The translations under genes and the position numbers were made by a program. The notes under the pieces were generated by a model. That model was not told the DNA's origin and did not search any database. It saw only the letters and a list, made by a program, of their open reading frames with translations. 35,044 nt of DNA. It comes from Chloroflexota bacterium. Its GTDB lineage: Bacteria > Chloroflexota > Anaerolineae > B4-G1 > SLSP01. Below are positions 1 to 7,852 of this stretch, one piece after another. Position 1 is the first letter of the stretch, and every line of letters starts with the position of its first letter. The stretch is from NCBI GenBank assembly GCA_019873725.1, contig JAIOAS010000011.1:2158-37201 (forward strand). Reading direction: 5' to 3'.

Positions 1-640
1 GGGCAAAGTCCAGGTCCACGCACTACGCGGCGTGTCGCTCTCCATCGAACAAGGCGAATGGGTCGCCATTATGGGGCCGTCCGGCTCCGGCAAGTCCACG
101 CTGATGCACGTAATCAGTTGCCTGGACACACCGACCTCCGGCGCGTACTACCTCGACGGCGTCGATGTGAGCGCGATGCAGGAGAACCAACTGGCCGCCA
201 TCCGCAGCCGGAAAATCGGCTTTGTCTTTCAGACGTTCAACCTGTTGGCGCGCACCAGTGCCCTCAAACAAGTGATGCTGCCGATGCAATACAACCGCAA
301 CGGGAAACGAGTCCCGCCCGGTGAGCGCAAACGACGCGCGCATGAAGCTTTGGAGATGGTCGGCCTGGGTAAACGGCTGAACCACAAACCTTCCGAACTT
401 TCCGGCGGACAGCAGCAGCGCGTCGCCATCGCCCGCGCGCTGATCAACGACCCACCCATCCTCATGGCCGACGAGCCAACCGGCAACCTGGACTCCAAAT
501 CGGGCCGCGAGGTGCTGGACATCTTCCACCGCCTGCACGCAGAACGCGGCATCACGATAGTCATGGTCACGCACGATGAGGCCATAGGTAAGGAAGCGCA
601 GCGGGTGATTCGACTTTTTGATGGTCAAATAGTCGAGTAG
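1..640 (+). CDS. ABC transporter ATPase, MacB/LolD type (5' end missing)
   Basis: The reading frame is open to the left edge: codons from position 2 read GKVQVHALRGV and run straight into the visible domain, so the GTG at 32 is an internal valine and the true start lies outside the window. The domain has Walker A GPSGSGKST, a Q-loop (FVFQTFNLL), the signature LSGGQQQR, Walker B ILMADEPTGNLD and the H-loop in MVTHD, so all catalytic residues are present. The GNLD ending of Walker B and the short compact domain are typical of the MacB/LolD/FtsE branch, which powers mechanotransmission-type export or lipoprotein release rather than bulk import. The next gene is a MacB-type permease on the same strand, 88 bp downstream, so the two very probably form one transporter. 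The TAG stop lies inside a run of TAGTC repeats. The substrate cannot be told from sequence. Confidence 0.95.
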   Translation, partial: GKVQVHALRGVSLSIEQGEWVAIMGPSGSGKSTLMHVISCLDTPTSGAYYLDGVDVSAMQENQLAAIRSRKIGFVFQTFNLLARTSALKQVMLPMQYNRNGKRVPPGERKRRAHEALEMVGLGKRLNHKPSELSGGQQQRVAIARALINDPPILMADEPTGNLDSKSGREVLDIFHRLHAERGITIVMVTHDEAIGKEAQRVIRLFDGQIVE

Positions 641-719
641 TCGCATAGTCGCGTAGTCAACGAGCCTGTGCGAACCAACGGCTAAGAGACTATCAGACTA
701 CTTGACTATCCGACTCTAA
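630..719 (+). repeat. TAGTC array followed by GACTA array, leader of the permease gene
   Basis: Four TAGTC units recur every 8 bp from 630, 638, 646 and 654, the second supplying the stop codon of the ATPase. After a spacer, four GACT(A) units recur every 8 bp from 688, 696, 704 and 712, and the last unit runs into the AAGGAG Shine-Dalgarno (718-723) of the permease. The two halves are reverse complements in their 5-mer core and could fold into a long bulged hairpin between the genes. The GACTA half belongs to a family of arrays found before five other genes in this window. Confidence 0.85.
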
Positions 720-728
720 GGAGCACTT

Positions 729-1994
729 ATGTTCACACAATTAGCAGATCTACTGGAAAATATCCGGGTGGCGCTCGATGGGCTGCTGGCGAACAAACTG
801 CGCTCGGCGCTCACCATGTTGGGCGTCATCATCGGCGTGGGCGCCGTCATCGCGTTGATGTCCGTCGGTGAAGGCGCGCAAACGGAGATCACCGGTCAAA
901 TCAGCAGCATCGGCACCAACCTGCTCGTCGTCATGCCGACCAACACGGGGCGTGTGGGCGGCGGAGGCGTTGCCTCCGGCGGCCTGACAATGGACGACGT
1001 CGAGGCGCTGCTGGCGCCATCCGCCGTGCCGGACGCGGCGTTGATCGTGCCACAATACAGCGTCAGCGGGCAGATCATCTACGGCGACACGAATTTCAGC
1101 GCGTCGAGCGTCGGCACGACGCCCGATTACCTGGCGCTGAACAACCTGACGCTGGCGGAGGGCGATTTCATCTCCGCCCGCGACATCGAGAAACGCGCCA
1201 AAGTCGCGGTGTTGGGCGCGCAGGTGGCGCAAGACTTGTTCGGTGATTTCAATCCGGTGGGACAGAAAATCAAAATCGCCAACGCCGCCGGAACGCAAAA
1301 GACCTCGCTGACCGTGATCGGCGTTCTGGAAGAAAAGGGCGGATCGATGCTGGCAGACGCGGATAACTCGGTCTACGTGCCCATCTCCACCGCGCAAACC
1401 AAACTCGCCAACGCCCGCAACGCGCTGGGCAAGCTCACCGTGAGTCGCATCGACGTGATGGCAGCTTCGGAGAGCCAGGTGGACGCGGCCTACAGCCGCA
1501 TCGAGGCCATTCTCAACACACAGCACGGCATCGGCCCGCTCGACGACGCCGACTTCCGCATCATCAACCAGGCCGACATGCTCGAAATGGCGACCAGCAT
1601 CACCGACACGTTGACCGTGTTCCTGGGAGCCGTGGCAGGCATTTCCCTGCTGGTGGGCGGCATCGGCATTATGAACATCATGCTCGTCTCCGTCACGGAG
1701 CGCACGCGCGAAATCGGCCTGCGCAAAGCAGTCGGCGCGCGCAAGGGCGATATACTGCTCCAGTTCCTGATGGAAGCGATCATCCTGAGCCTCATCGGCG
1801 GCAGCATCGGCATCCTGACCGGAATCGGGGTCGGGCAACTGGTCAACCTGACCGGAGTCGTGACCTCCGTGGTCACCGTGCAGTCGATTGTGCTGGCGGT
1901 GGGATTCTCGTTCGCCATAGGGCTGTTCTTCGGCATCTACCCCGCCAACCAGGCAGCAAGCCTGAATCCGATTGAGGCACTCCGATATGAATGA
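729..1994 (+). CDS. MacB-type ABC transporter permease
   Basis: 421 residues, with an ATG start preceded by AAGGAG at a 5-base spacing. The architecture is that of the MacB/FtsX family. There is one N-terminal membrane helix around residues 17-45 (LRSALTMLGVIIGVGAVIALMSVG), a large extracytoplasmic MacB_PCD domain from about 50 to 270, then three C-terminal helices of the FtsX domain (about 290-315, 340-370 and 380-410). The conserved coupling segment TERTREIGLRKAVGARKGDI lies between helices 2 and 3. It ends with NPIEALRYE, as many family members do. With the ATPase just upstream it should form a homodimeric permease driving export of an unidentified substrate or working on lipoproteins or peptides at the cell surface. 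No periplasmic adaptor (MacA-like) gene is visible, but it could lie left of the window. Confidence 0.95.
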   Translation: MFTQLADLLENIRVALDGLLANKLRSALTMLGVIIGVGAVIALMSVGEGAQTEITGQISSIGTNLLVVMPTNTGRVGGGGVASGGLTMDDVEALLAPSAVPDAALIVPQYSVSGQIIYGDTNFSASSVGTTPDYLALNNLTLAEGDFISARDIEKRAKVAVLGAQVAQDLFGDFNPVGQKIKIANAAGTQKTSLTVIGVLEEKGGSMLADADNSVYVPISTAQTKLANARNALGKLTVSRIDVMAASESQVDAAYSRIEAILNTQHGIGPLDDADFRIINQADMLEMATSITDTLTVFLGAVAGISLLVGGIGIMNIMLVSVTERTREIGLRKAVGARKGDILLQFLMEAIILSLIGGSIGILTGIGVGQLVNLTGVVTSVVTVQSIVLAVGFSFAIGLFFGIYPANQAASLNPIEALRYE

Positions 1995-2011
1995 AGGAGG
2001 GAAAAGCTGTC

Positions 2012-2039
2012 AAAAAACTCCTGTGGCCTTACGGCCACA
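2012..2039 (-). terminator. Intrinsic terminator of the minus-strand lipoprotein gene
   Basis: On the minus strand TGTGGCC-GTAA-GGCCACA forms a 7-bp hairpin followed by GGAG and six T (2017 to 2012). The gene's TAA stop lies in the hairpin loop. It also separates this gene from the convergent MacB permease. Confidence 0.7.
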
Positions 2040-3081
2040 CCGCCCAAGAGCCGCTTTCCCAACCCGAGGTGCGGAGAATCTGCCCGTCAAGGGTCTGGAG
2101 AAACGCATACGCCCCCAGCGATTCGGTGCTTTCCGGCTGCCACGCGCCGGTAAATCCGACTTCGGCGCTCAAGGCCCAGCCCAAGGCCGTCTGGATATCG
2201 GCATTTTCTCGCCACAGCTTGCCAAAGCCGCGGATGGGCTGCTGCAATCCAGCCGGCGGCACAATGGCCGGGTCGCTTTCCGGCTGTCCCTCGGTCCACG
2301 TGTCATCGTAGCGCCGAAACTGCCCGCTGTCGTTAAGGACGAAGATGACACCCCCGGTCGTCCGGTCGTGCAGTGTCAAGCTCTGCATCCAGATCATACG
2401 CCCGTGTTCAAAACGCTGCTCAGCGGCAGGGCCTTGCGATACAGCAATGGAGGCGCAGTTGGAATGCGAGCGGTCGAAGAACCAGGGGTAAGCGCACGGC
2501 CAATCGGCGTCCAGTGAGGCATACACCCGCTCCCCATCCGGTCCCTGTGCTGCGATACTCATCCGTGGGTTGGGGTAATACGTCCAGGAAAAATCATGCG
2601 TCAACGAACCGTTGGGCGGTTGGTTGCTCCACCAGATGGGGAAACGCATCTGGGAATGGCTGTACACCTCCACAAACTCCGCGCCAACCGTCGTCCAGTG
2701 AAAGGTGATGCGCTTGACGTTGCCCGGTAGATCTTCGATATCCAGCGTAAACGATGTAATGGTCAGCGGTGATTGTGTAGCCACCACAGGCGGTACGGCG
2801 GTAGGAAGAGGTGCCGTTGGCATCGGTGCTAATGTAGGTGTCGATGGAAGCGTTGGGGTTGGCATGGTCGCCTCCGGCGACGCCGTCGCCGCCCCCGGTT
2901 CTTTGCCGCCCTCCGGCGTCACCTGGGCGTCAAGCGTCAAGTCTGGCGTGGCCGTAGGGATCTCCGCGTCCGGTGTGTTGGTGACCGGAGCGATGGGCGT
3001 TGGCATGACGTATCTACAGGCCAGGATCAACCACAACACCATCCCGATCAGGATCAGCAAACAAGGTGCTTTTGTTCTCAC
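2029..3081 (-). CDS. Thr/Pro-stalk lipoprotein of unknown function
   Basis: About 350 residues. Two in-frame GTG codons compete: one at 3087 directly abuts AGGAGG (3088-3093), while the one at 3081 has the normal 6-base spacing, so I place the start at 3081. The N-terminus is a hydrophobic signal ending in a lipobox (LILAC), predicting lipid attachment to Cys. A Thr/Pro/Ala-rich stalk follows (roughly residues 25-105), then a globular outer domain of about 245 residues with several Trp-rich segments and two Cys (WPCAYPWF, SNCAS). The C-terminal part contains a block with GLQQPIRGFGKLWRE and LGWALSAE. I believe this block recurs in uncharacterised Chloroflexota lipoproteins, but I know no function for it. 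It lies convergent to the MacB gene and divergent from the ABC exporter. A good promoter sits just upstream. Confidence 0.85.
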   Translation of the reverse strand: MRTKAPCLLILIGMVLWLILACRYVMPTPIAPVTNTPDAEIPTATPDLTLDAQVTPEGGKEPGAATASPEATMPTPTLPSTPTLAPMPTAPLPTAVPPVVATQSPLTITSFTLDIEDLPGNVKRITFHWTTVGAEFVEVYSHSQMRFPIWWSNQPPNGSLTHDFSWTYYPNPRMSIAAQGPDGERVYASLDADWPCAYPWFFDRSHSNCASIAVSQGPAAEQRFEHGRMIWMQSLTLHDRTTGGVIFVLNDSGQFRRYDDTWTEGQPESDPAIVPPAGLQQPIRGFGKLWRENADIQTALGWALSAEVGFTGAWQPESTESLGAYAFLQTLDGQILRTSGWESGSWAVWP

Positions 3082-3142
3082 AGCCACCCTCCTGGCAGAC
3101 CGAAAAACCTGAGCGAACTCTAAGTGCCCTTATATCACGCTA

Positions 3143-3171
3143 ATTGTATATCAGAAGAGGCTGCCTTACAA
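3143..3171 (-). promoter_or_regulatory. Sigma70-type promoter for the lipoprotein gene
   Basis: Read on the minus strand: -35 TTGTAA (3171-3166), a 17-bp spacer, and -10 TACAAT (3148-3143). Transcription would begin near 3136, giving a leader of about 55 nt. The MITE begins 16 bp upstream of the -35 box. Confidence 0.55.
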
Positions 3172-3186
3172 CCTAACTCGGAAGCT

Positions 3187-3339
3187 GGGTGCATTTCAGA
3201 ATGGGGGCGACTTTTCTTAAATTGCACCGCAGAGCACGCAGTGTCCGCAGAGTTGCCAGAAATTTCTCTGCGTTCTCAGCGAACTCTGCGGTTAAATCAA
3301 ACGCTTATCTGGCTTTTGCCCCCGAATTGAAATGCACCC
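3187..3339 (+). mobile_element. MITE-like element, copy 1 (153 bp)
   Basis: The element starts GGGTGCATTTCA and ends TGAAATGCACCC. The inverted ends match at 18 of 22 positions (12 perfect outer bases, then an inner GGGGGC match). It is flanked by a direct repeat GGAAGCT (3180-3186 and 3340-3346), a likely target duplication. Inside, CGCAGAG motifs appear in both orientations and can pair into a hairpin. By my count it matches the copy at 32111 at 144 of 153 positions, with equal length. There is no coding capacity, so it would need a transposase supplied in trans. It lies between the divergent promoters of the lipoprotein and the ABC exporter. Confidence 0.85.
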
Positions 3340-3398
3340 GGAAGCTCGTACCGTTTATCATTCCGCCTGAAACCCAACCAGCTTTTTCACAAAACGGT

Positions 3399-3404
3399 TA
3401 TAAT
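3399..3404 (+). promoter_or_regulatory. Candidate -10 box of the ABC exporter operon
   Basis: A consensus TATAAT lies about 140 bp before the exporter start, with no convincing -35 box at 16-18 bp upstream. If used, the transcript would start near 3411, and nearly its entire leader would consist of the GACTA repeat array. Confidence 0.3.
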
Positions 3405-3422
3405 ACCCCTGATCCAACAAGA

Positions 3423-3534
3423 GACTATCTGACAAAAAACTATCCGACTAAAATTATCTGATCAAAGACTATCTGACTAAGGACTACCCGACTAAAGACT
3501 ACCCGACTAAAGACTATCTGACTACCTAAGGACT
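3423..3534 (+). repeat. GACTA tandem array in the leader of the ABC exporter
   Basis: An array of about fourteen GACTA-type units, partly degenerate at the 5' end. The clean 3' part has a 15-bp higher period made of an 8-mer and a 7-mer, such as GACTATCT GACTAAA or GACTACCC GACTAAA. The Shine-Dalgarno AAGGA (3528-3532) is embedded in the last units, 7 bases before the ATG at 3540. Confidence 0.9.
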
Positions 3535-3539
3535 ACCGA

Positions 3540-5783
3540 ATGACTCGATTAACACGTTACCTGAAACCTTATCTGTGGATGATCCTGCTCGCCGTGGTGC
3601 TGCTGTTCGTGCAGGCCAACGCCGAATTGGCGTTGCCGGATTATCTCTCGCGCATTGTCAACATCGGCATCCAGCAGGGCGGCGTGGAGAGCGTGCTGCC
3701 CGTCGCCATCCGTCAAAGTACGATGGCGCGGCTGACGCTCTTCCTGAGTGACGCCGATAAAACGATGCTGCTGGCGCACTATACGTTGGTGAACCAGGAC
3801 TCGCCCGACTACGCTGTGCTGGTGGAAAAATACCCCGCCCTGGCTCAAGAACCGGTCTATGTGATCGGCGCGCCGGACAAAGCCACCCGCGAGGCATTGA
3901 CCCCCACACTGAGCCGGGCCTGGCTCGCTGTCGCCGCCATCGAACAGATCATGGCCGACCCATCGAAGGCGGCGGCTATGGGTAGCGGCTTCGGCGGCTT
4001 CGATATTTCCAAACTGCCGGCGGGCACAGATCTGTTCGCCCTGTTGCAGAAACTTCCGGCAGCGCAATTGACGCAGATGAAAACCAGGATGAGCGAGCAG
4101 TTCGCTGCGCTTGGGGAGAACATGGTCACACAAGCAGCGCTCCAAGCAGTCAAGGCGGAATATATGGCGCTCGGCCTGAACGCCGAGAAACTACAAACCG
4201 CTTACATTCTGCGCGTTGGCGGACTGATGCTGCTGTTGACGCTGCTCTCGGTGGCCTGTACCATCACGGTGGGCTTCCTGGCAGCGCGCACGTCCGCCGG
4301 CCTGGCCCGCGACTTGCGTAAAGCCGTCTTCGAGAAGGTCGAGAACTTCTCCGGCGCCGAATTCGACAAGTTCTCCACTGCCTCACTCATCACCCGCACC
4401 ACCAACGATGTCACACAGGTGCAAATGGTCACGATGATGATGCTGCGCATGGTCATCTACGCGCCCATTATGGGGGTCGGTGGCGTCGTCCGCGCGCTGG
4501 GCAAGGGATCGGGGATGTGGTGGCTGATCGCCGTCGCCGTCGGCGTCCTGCTCGGCCTGATCGTCCTCGTCTTTTCCATTGCGCTGCCCCGCTTCAAGCT
4601 GATCCAAAAGTTGGTGGATCGCCTCAACCTCGTCGCCCGCGAACATCTGTCGGGGATGATGGTCATTCGCGCCTTCAACCGCCAGGCGTTTGAGGAAGCG
4701 CGCTTCGACAAAGCTAACCAGGACCTGACCGCCAACAGCCTGTTTATCAACCGCGTGATGGTGATCATGATGCCGCTGATGATGCTCATCATGAACGGCC
4801 TTTCACTGGCAATCCTCTGGGTCGGTGCGCACCAGATCGCCCAGGCCACGATGCAGGTCGGCGATATGATGGCCTTCATGCAATACGCCATGCAGATCGT
4901 GATGTCGTTCCTGATGCTTTCGATGATGTTCATCATGCTGCCACGCGCGGCGGTCTCCGGCGACCGCATCGCCGAGGTCTTGGAGACCGCACCGAGCATC
5001 TGCGATCCCGAACAACCGCAAACCTTCCCCACCCCGTTCCGAGGCGTGGTCGAATTCCGCGACGTTGGCTTCCGCTATCCCGGCGCGGATGAAAACGTGC
5101 TGTGCGGCATCAATTTTACCGCGCAGCCCGGGCAGACGACGGCCATCATCGGCTCGACCGGGTCGGGCAAATCCACCGTCGTCAACCTCATCCCGCGCTT
5201 CTACGACGTGACCGAGGGCGCAATCCTGATTGACGGCGTGGACATCCGTACGGTCAGGCAAAGCGAACTGCGCGACAAAATCGGCTACATCCCGCAACGC
5301 GGCGTGCTGTTCTCCGGCAACATCGAGAGCAACCTGCGCTATGCGGACGAGGATGCCGACCCGGAGACGCTGCGTTGGGCGGTGGATGTCGCCCAGGCGT
5401 CCGAATTCATCAACGCCAAACCGGAAGGATTGGCTGCCGAAATCGCGCAGGGCGGGGCGAATGTCTCCGGCGGGCAGAAGCAGCGCCTGGCAATTGCCCG
5501 CGCGCTGGTGAAAAAGCCGCCGATTTATATCTTCGATGACAGCTTCTCGGCGCTGGACTTCAGAACCGATGCGGCGCTGCGGCGTGCGCTCAAGCAACAC
5601 GCCGGCAACAGCACGCTGCTGATCGTCACCCAGCGCGTTGCCACCGTCAAAAACGCCGAGCAGATCATCGTCCTCGAAGAGGGGCAAATGGTGGGCAAGG
5701 GCACCCACCAGGAGCTGATGCAGACCTGTGAAACATATCGTGAAATCGCACTTTCACAATTGAGCATGGAGGAACTGGCATGA
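3540..5783 (+). CDS. ABC exporter half-transporter with degenerate ATP site (subunit 1)
   Basis: 747 residues: an exporter-type membrane domain fused to an ATPase. Walker A GSTGSGKST starts at residue 538, the signature NVSGGQKQR at 641, and Walker B is IYIFDD at 662-667. The catalytic Glu after Walker B is Asp (D667) and the switch His is Gln (Q698 in VTQR), so this subunit's own Walker site should be hydrolytically impaired, as in TM287/288- or LmrCD-type heterodimers. The membrane domain is unusual. After helix 1 (about 9-30), some 180 residues of soluble sequence precede helix 2 (about 222-250), an extracytoplasmic insert far longer than the usual short loop. The stop overlaps the start of the partner gene (ATGA). 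Such exporters handle lipids, peptides or drugs; the substrate here is unknown. Confidence 0.93.
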   Translation: MTRLTRYLKPYLWMILLAVVLLFVQANAELALPDYLSRIVNIGIQQGGVESVLPVAIRQSTMARLTLFLSDADKTMLLAHYTLVNQDSPDYAVLVEKYPALAQEPVYVIGAPDKATREALTPTLSRAWLAVAAIEQIMADPSKAAAMGSGFGGFDISKLPAGTDLFALLQKLPAAQLTQMKTRMSEQFAALGENMVTQAALQAVKAEYMALGLNAEKLQTAYILRVGGLMLLLTLLSVACTITVGFLAARTSAGLARDLRKAVFEKVENFSGAEFDKFSTASLITRTTNDVTQVQMVTMMMLRMVIYAPIMGVGGVVRALGKGSGMWWLIAVAVGVLLGLIVLVFSIALPRFKLIQKLVDRLNLVAREHLSGMMVIRAFNRQAFEEARFDKANQDLTANSLFINRVMVIMMPLMMLIMNGLSLAILWVGAHQIAQATMQVGDMMAFMQYAMQIVMSFLMLSMMFIMLPRAAVSGDRIAEVLETAPSICDPEQPQTFPTPFRGVVEFRDVGFRYPGADENVLCGINFTAQPGQTTAIIGSTGSGKSTVVNLIPRFYDVTEGAILIDGVDIRTVRQSELRDKIGYIPQRGVLFSGNIESNLRYADEDADPETLRWAVDVAQASEFINAKPEGLAAEIAQGGANVSGGQKQRLAIARALVKKPPIYIFDDSFSALDFRTDAALRRALKQHAGNSTLLIVTQRVATVKNAEQIIVLEEGQMVGKGTHQELMQTCETYREIALSQLSMEELA

Positions 5784-7693
5784 CGCACGGACCGACAGCC
5801 ATACGCAACACAACTTCAGACCGTGGACCGATCGGTGGCCCCGGCAGACGCGGGCCGTTCGGCCCTGGCGGCCCCGGGCGCGGCGGCCCGATGGGCATGA
5901 TGCGCGGTGAAAAAGCCCGCGATTTCAAGGGAACGATGCGCAAGCTGATCGGCTACCTGGGCAGGTACAAGGTCGCTCTCGTTTTCGTCGCGCTGATGGC
6001 GATAGCTTCGACCGTCGCCAACATCGCCGGGCCTAAAATTCTCGGCCAGGCTACCACGCGCCTGTTCGAGGGCGTGCTGGCGCAGATCGCCGGCACCGGC
6101 GGCATTGACTTCGCCGCCATCGGGCGCATCTTGCTCACCGTGCTGGCATTGTACCTGGCCTCCACGTTGTTCAGCTACATCCAGGGCTGGATCATGGCGA
6201 ACATCTCCACCAACATCGCCTATCGCTTCCGCAAAGATATCGCCGAGAAAATCAACCGCATGCCGCTCAAATACTTCGACACGACCACGCACGGGGAAGT
6301 GCTCTCGCGCATCACCAACGATGTGGATACGGTCAACCAGACCCTCAGCCAGAGTCTCACGCAGATTATCACATCAACGGTCACCGTCATCGGTGTGCTG
6401 GTGATGATGCTCTCGATTAGCTGGTTGATGACGCTGGTAGCGTTGCTGATGATCCCGCTGTCGCTGGCAGTGGTGGGACTCATTGTAGGGCGCTCGCAGA
6501 CGTACTTCAAACAGCAGCAGGATTACCTGGGCCACGTCAACGGCCACATCGAGGAAATGTACGGCGGGCACGTGGTGATGAAGGCATTCAACGGCGAGGC
6601 CAGGAGTTTGGCGAAGTTCGACGAATACAACCTGCCACTCTACAACGCGGCCTGGAAATCGCAATTCCTCTCAGGGCTGCTGATGCCGCTCATGATGTTC
6701 ATCGGCAACCTGGGCTACGTGGCCGTGGCGGTGCTCGGCGGATGGCTCGTCATCCGCAATACGATTGCCATCGGCGACGTACAGGCGTTTATCCAGTACG
6801 TGCGCTCGTTCACCCAGCCGATCACGCAGCTCGCCAACATCTCCAACGTGTTGCAACAGACGGCGGCGGCCGCGGAGCGCGTCTTCGAGTTCCTGGCCGA
6901 GGCCGAGGAAATCCCTGATACTGCCACACCGGTCAAGCTGGAACAAGTGAACGGCCACGTCGAATTCCGCAATGTTCGCTTTGGCTACCTGCCCGACAAA
7001 ATCGTCATCCACAACTTCTGTGCCGAGGCGCGTCCCGGCCAAAAGATCGCCATCGTTGGGCCGACGGGCGCCGGCAAGACCACCATGGTCAAGCTGCTGA
7101 TGCGCTTCTACGACGTGAACGATGGCGCAATCCTGGTGGACGGGCACGATATCCGCGCCTTCACCCGGCACGACCTGCGCAAAATGTTCGCGATGGTGTT
7201 GCAGGACACCTGGCTCTACAACGGCACGATTATGGAGAACATCCGCTATGGACGGCCTGAGGCGACCGATGAAGAAGTCATCGCCGCCGCCAAGACCGCC
7301 CACGTCGATCACTTCATCCACACCCTGCCGGATGGCTACGCGATGGAACTGAACGAGGAAGCGAGCAACGTCTCACAGGGGCAGAAGCAGTTGTTGACGA
7401 TTGCCCGCGCGGTGCTGGCCGATCCGAAAATCCTCATCCTGGACGAGGCCACCAGCTCGGTGGACACGCGCACGGAGGTGCTCATCCAGCAGGCGATGGA
7501 CAAGCTGATGGCCGGACGCACCAGCTTCATCATCGCCCACCGCCTCTCCACCATCCGCAACGCCGACCTGATCCTGGTGATGAACGAGGGCGACATCGTC
7601 GAGCAGGGCACACACGCGGAGCTGCTGGCGCGCAATGGCTTCTACGCGGAGTTGTACAACAGCCAGTTCGAGGGGGCGAGTGACGTTACGTAA
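5780..7693 (+). CDS. ABC exporter half-transporter with canonical ATPase residues (subunit 2)
   Basis: 637 residues. It overlaps subunit 1 by 4 bp, so the two are translationally coupled and almost certainly a heterodimer. A Gly/Pro/Arg-rich cytoplasmic N-terminus (about residues 10-45) precedes the six-helix exporter domain. The NBD has Walker A GPTGAGKTT from residue 427, Walker B LILDE with catalytic E556, and switch H587, all intact. Its signature is NVSQGQKQL (from 530), with Gln replacing the first Gly of SGGQ. This is the expected complement: the partner's impaired Walker site faces this altered signature, while this subunit's complete Walker site faces the partner's normal SGGQ. Two hairpins follow the gene, the second a strong terminator. 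Confidence 0.95.
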   Translation: MTHGPTAIRNTTSDRGPIGGPGRRGPFGPGGPGRGGPMGMMRGEKARDFKGTMRKLIGYLGRYKVALVFVALMAIASTVANIAGPKILGQATTRLFEGVLAQIAGTGGIDFAAIGRILLTVLALYLASTLFSYIQGWIMANISTNIAYRFRKDIAEKINRMPLKYFDTTTHGEVLSRITNDVDTVNQTLSQSLTQIITSTVTVIGVLVMMLSISWLMTLVALLMIPLSLAVVGLIVGRSQTYFKQQQDYLGHVNGHIEEMYGGHVVMKAFNGEARSLAKFDEYNLPLYNAAWKSQFLSGLLMPLMMFIGNLGYVAVAVLGGWLVIRNTIAIGDVQAFIQYVRSFTQPITQLANISNVLQQTAAAAERVFEFLAEAEEIPDTATPVKLEQVNGHVEFRNVRFGYLPDKIVIHNFCAEARPGQKIAIVGPTGAGKTTMVKLLMRFYDVNDGAILVDGHDIRAFTRHDLRKMFAMVLQDTWLYNGTIMENIRYGRPEATDEEVIAAAKTAHVDHFIHTLPDGYAMELNEEASNVSQGQKQLLTIARAVLADPKILILDEATSSVDTRTEVLIQQAMDKLMAGRTSFIIAHRLSTIRNADLILVMNEGDIVEQGTHAELLARNGFYAELYNSQFEGASDVT

Positions 7694-7714
7694 AACCGAA
7701 AACTGAGATCAAAG

Positions 7715-7755
7715 CGTGTTTTTTATTGGCGGGCTACGCCCACCCACAAAACACG
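7715..7755. other. Bulged hairpin downstream of the exporter operon
   Basis: CGTGTTTT (7715-7722) pairs with AAAACACG (7748-7755), enclosing an inner GGGC-TAC-GCCC hairpin. It precedes the stronger terminator by 15 bp. Role unknown. Confidence 0.4.
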
Positions 7756-7770
7756 AAAGAATCTCTGTGT

Positions 7771-7810
7771 CAGACTCCCTGTTTTTACTATAAAAACAGG
7801 GAGTCTGTTT
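7771..7810 (+). terminator. Strong intrinsic terminator after the exporter operon
   Basis: CAGACTCCCTGTTTTTA (7771-7787) and its exact reverse complement (7791-7807) form a 17-bp perfect stem with a 3-nt loop, followed by a short T stretch. It closes the exporter operon and insulates the ATPase gene that follows. Confidence 0.8.
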
Positions 7811-7817
7811 CCCTGTT

Positions 7818-7846
7818 TTGACAACATAAATAAGTACGTGTATAAT
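7818..7846 (+). promoter_or_regulatory. Perfect consensus sigma70 promoter, probably giving a leaderless mRNA
   Basis: TTGACA (7818-7823), a 17-bp spacer, and TATAAT (7841-7846) are exact consensus elements at ideal spacing. The next ATG in frame with the ATPase gene is at 7853, only 6 bases past the -10 box, which is where transcription should begin. There is no room for a Shine-Dalgarno site. Confidence 0.85.
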
Positions 7847-7852
7847 GGATTT

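Noticed and set aside
1972-2517. Plus-strand frames after macB, helped by an AAGGAGGG just after the macB stop
   Set aside because: They are antisense to the lipoprotein and have no coherent domain; the ribosome-site-like sequence is probably chance.
7838-7852. Upstream GTG start for the AAA_14 ATPase
   Set aside because: It lies in the spacer of a perfect promoter and would not be transcribed from it; the ATG at 7853 fits the family N-terminus.
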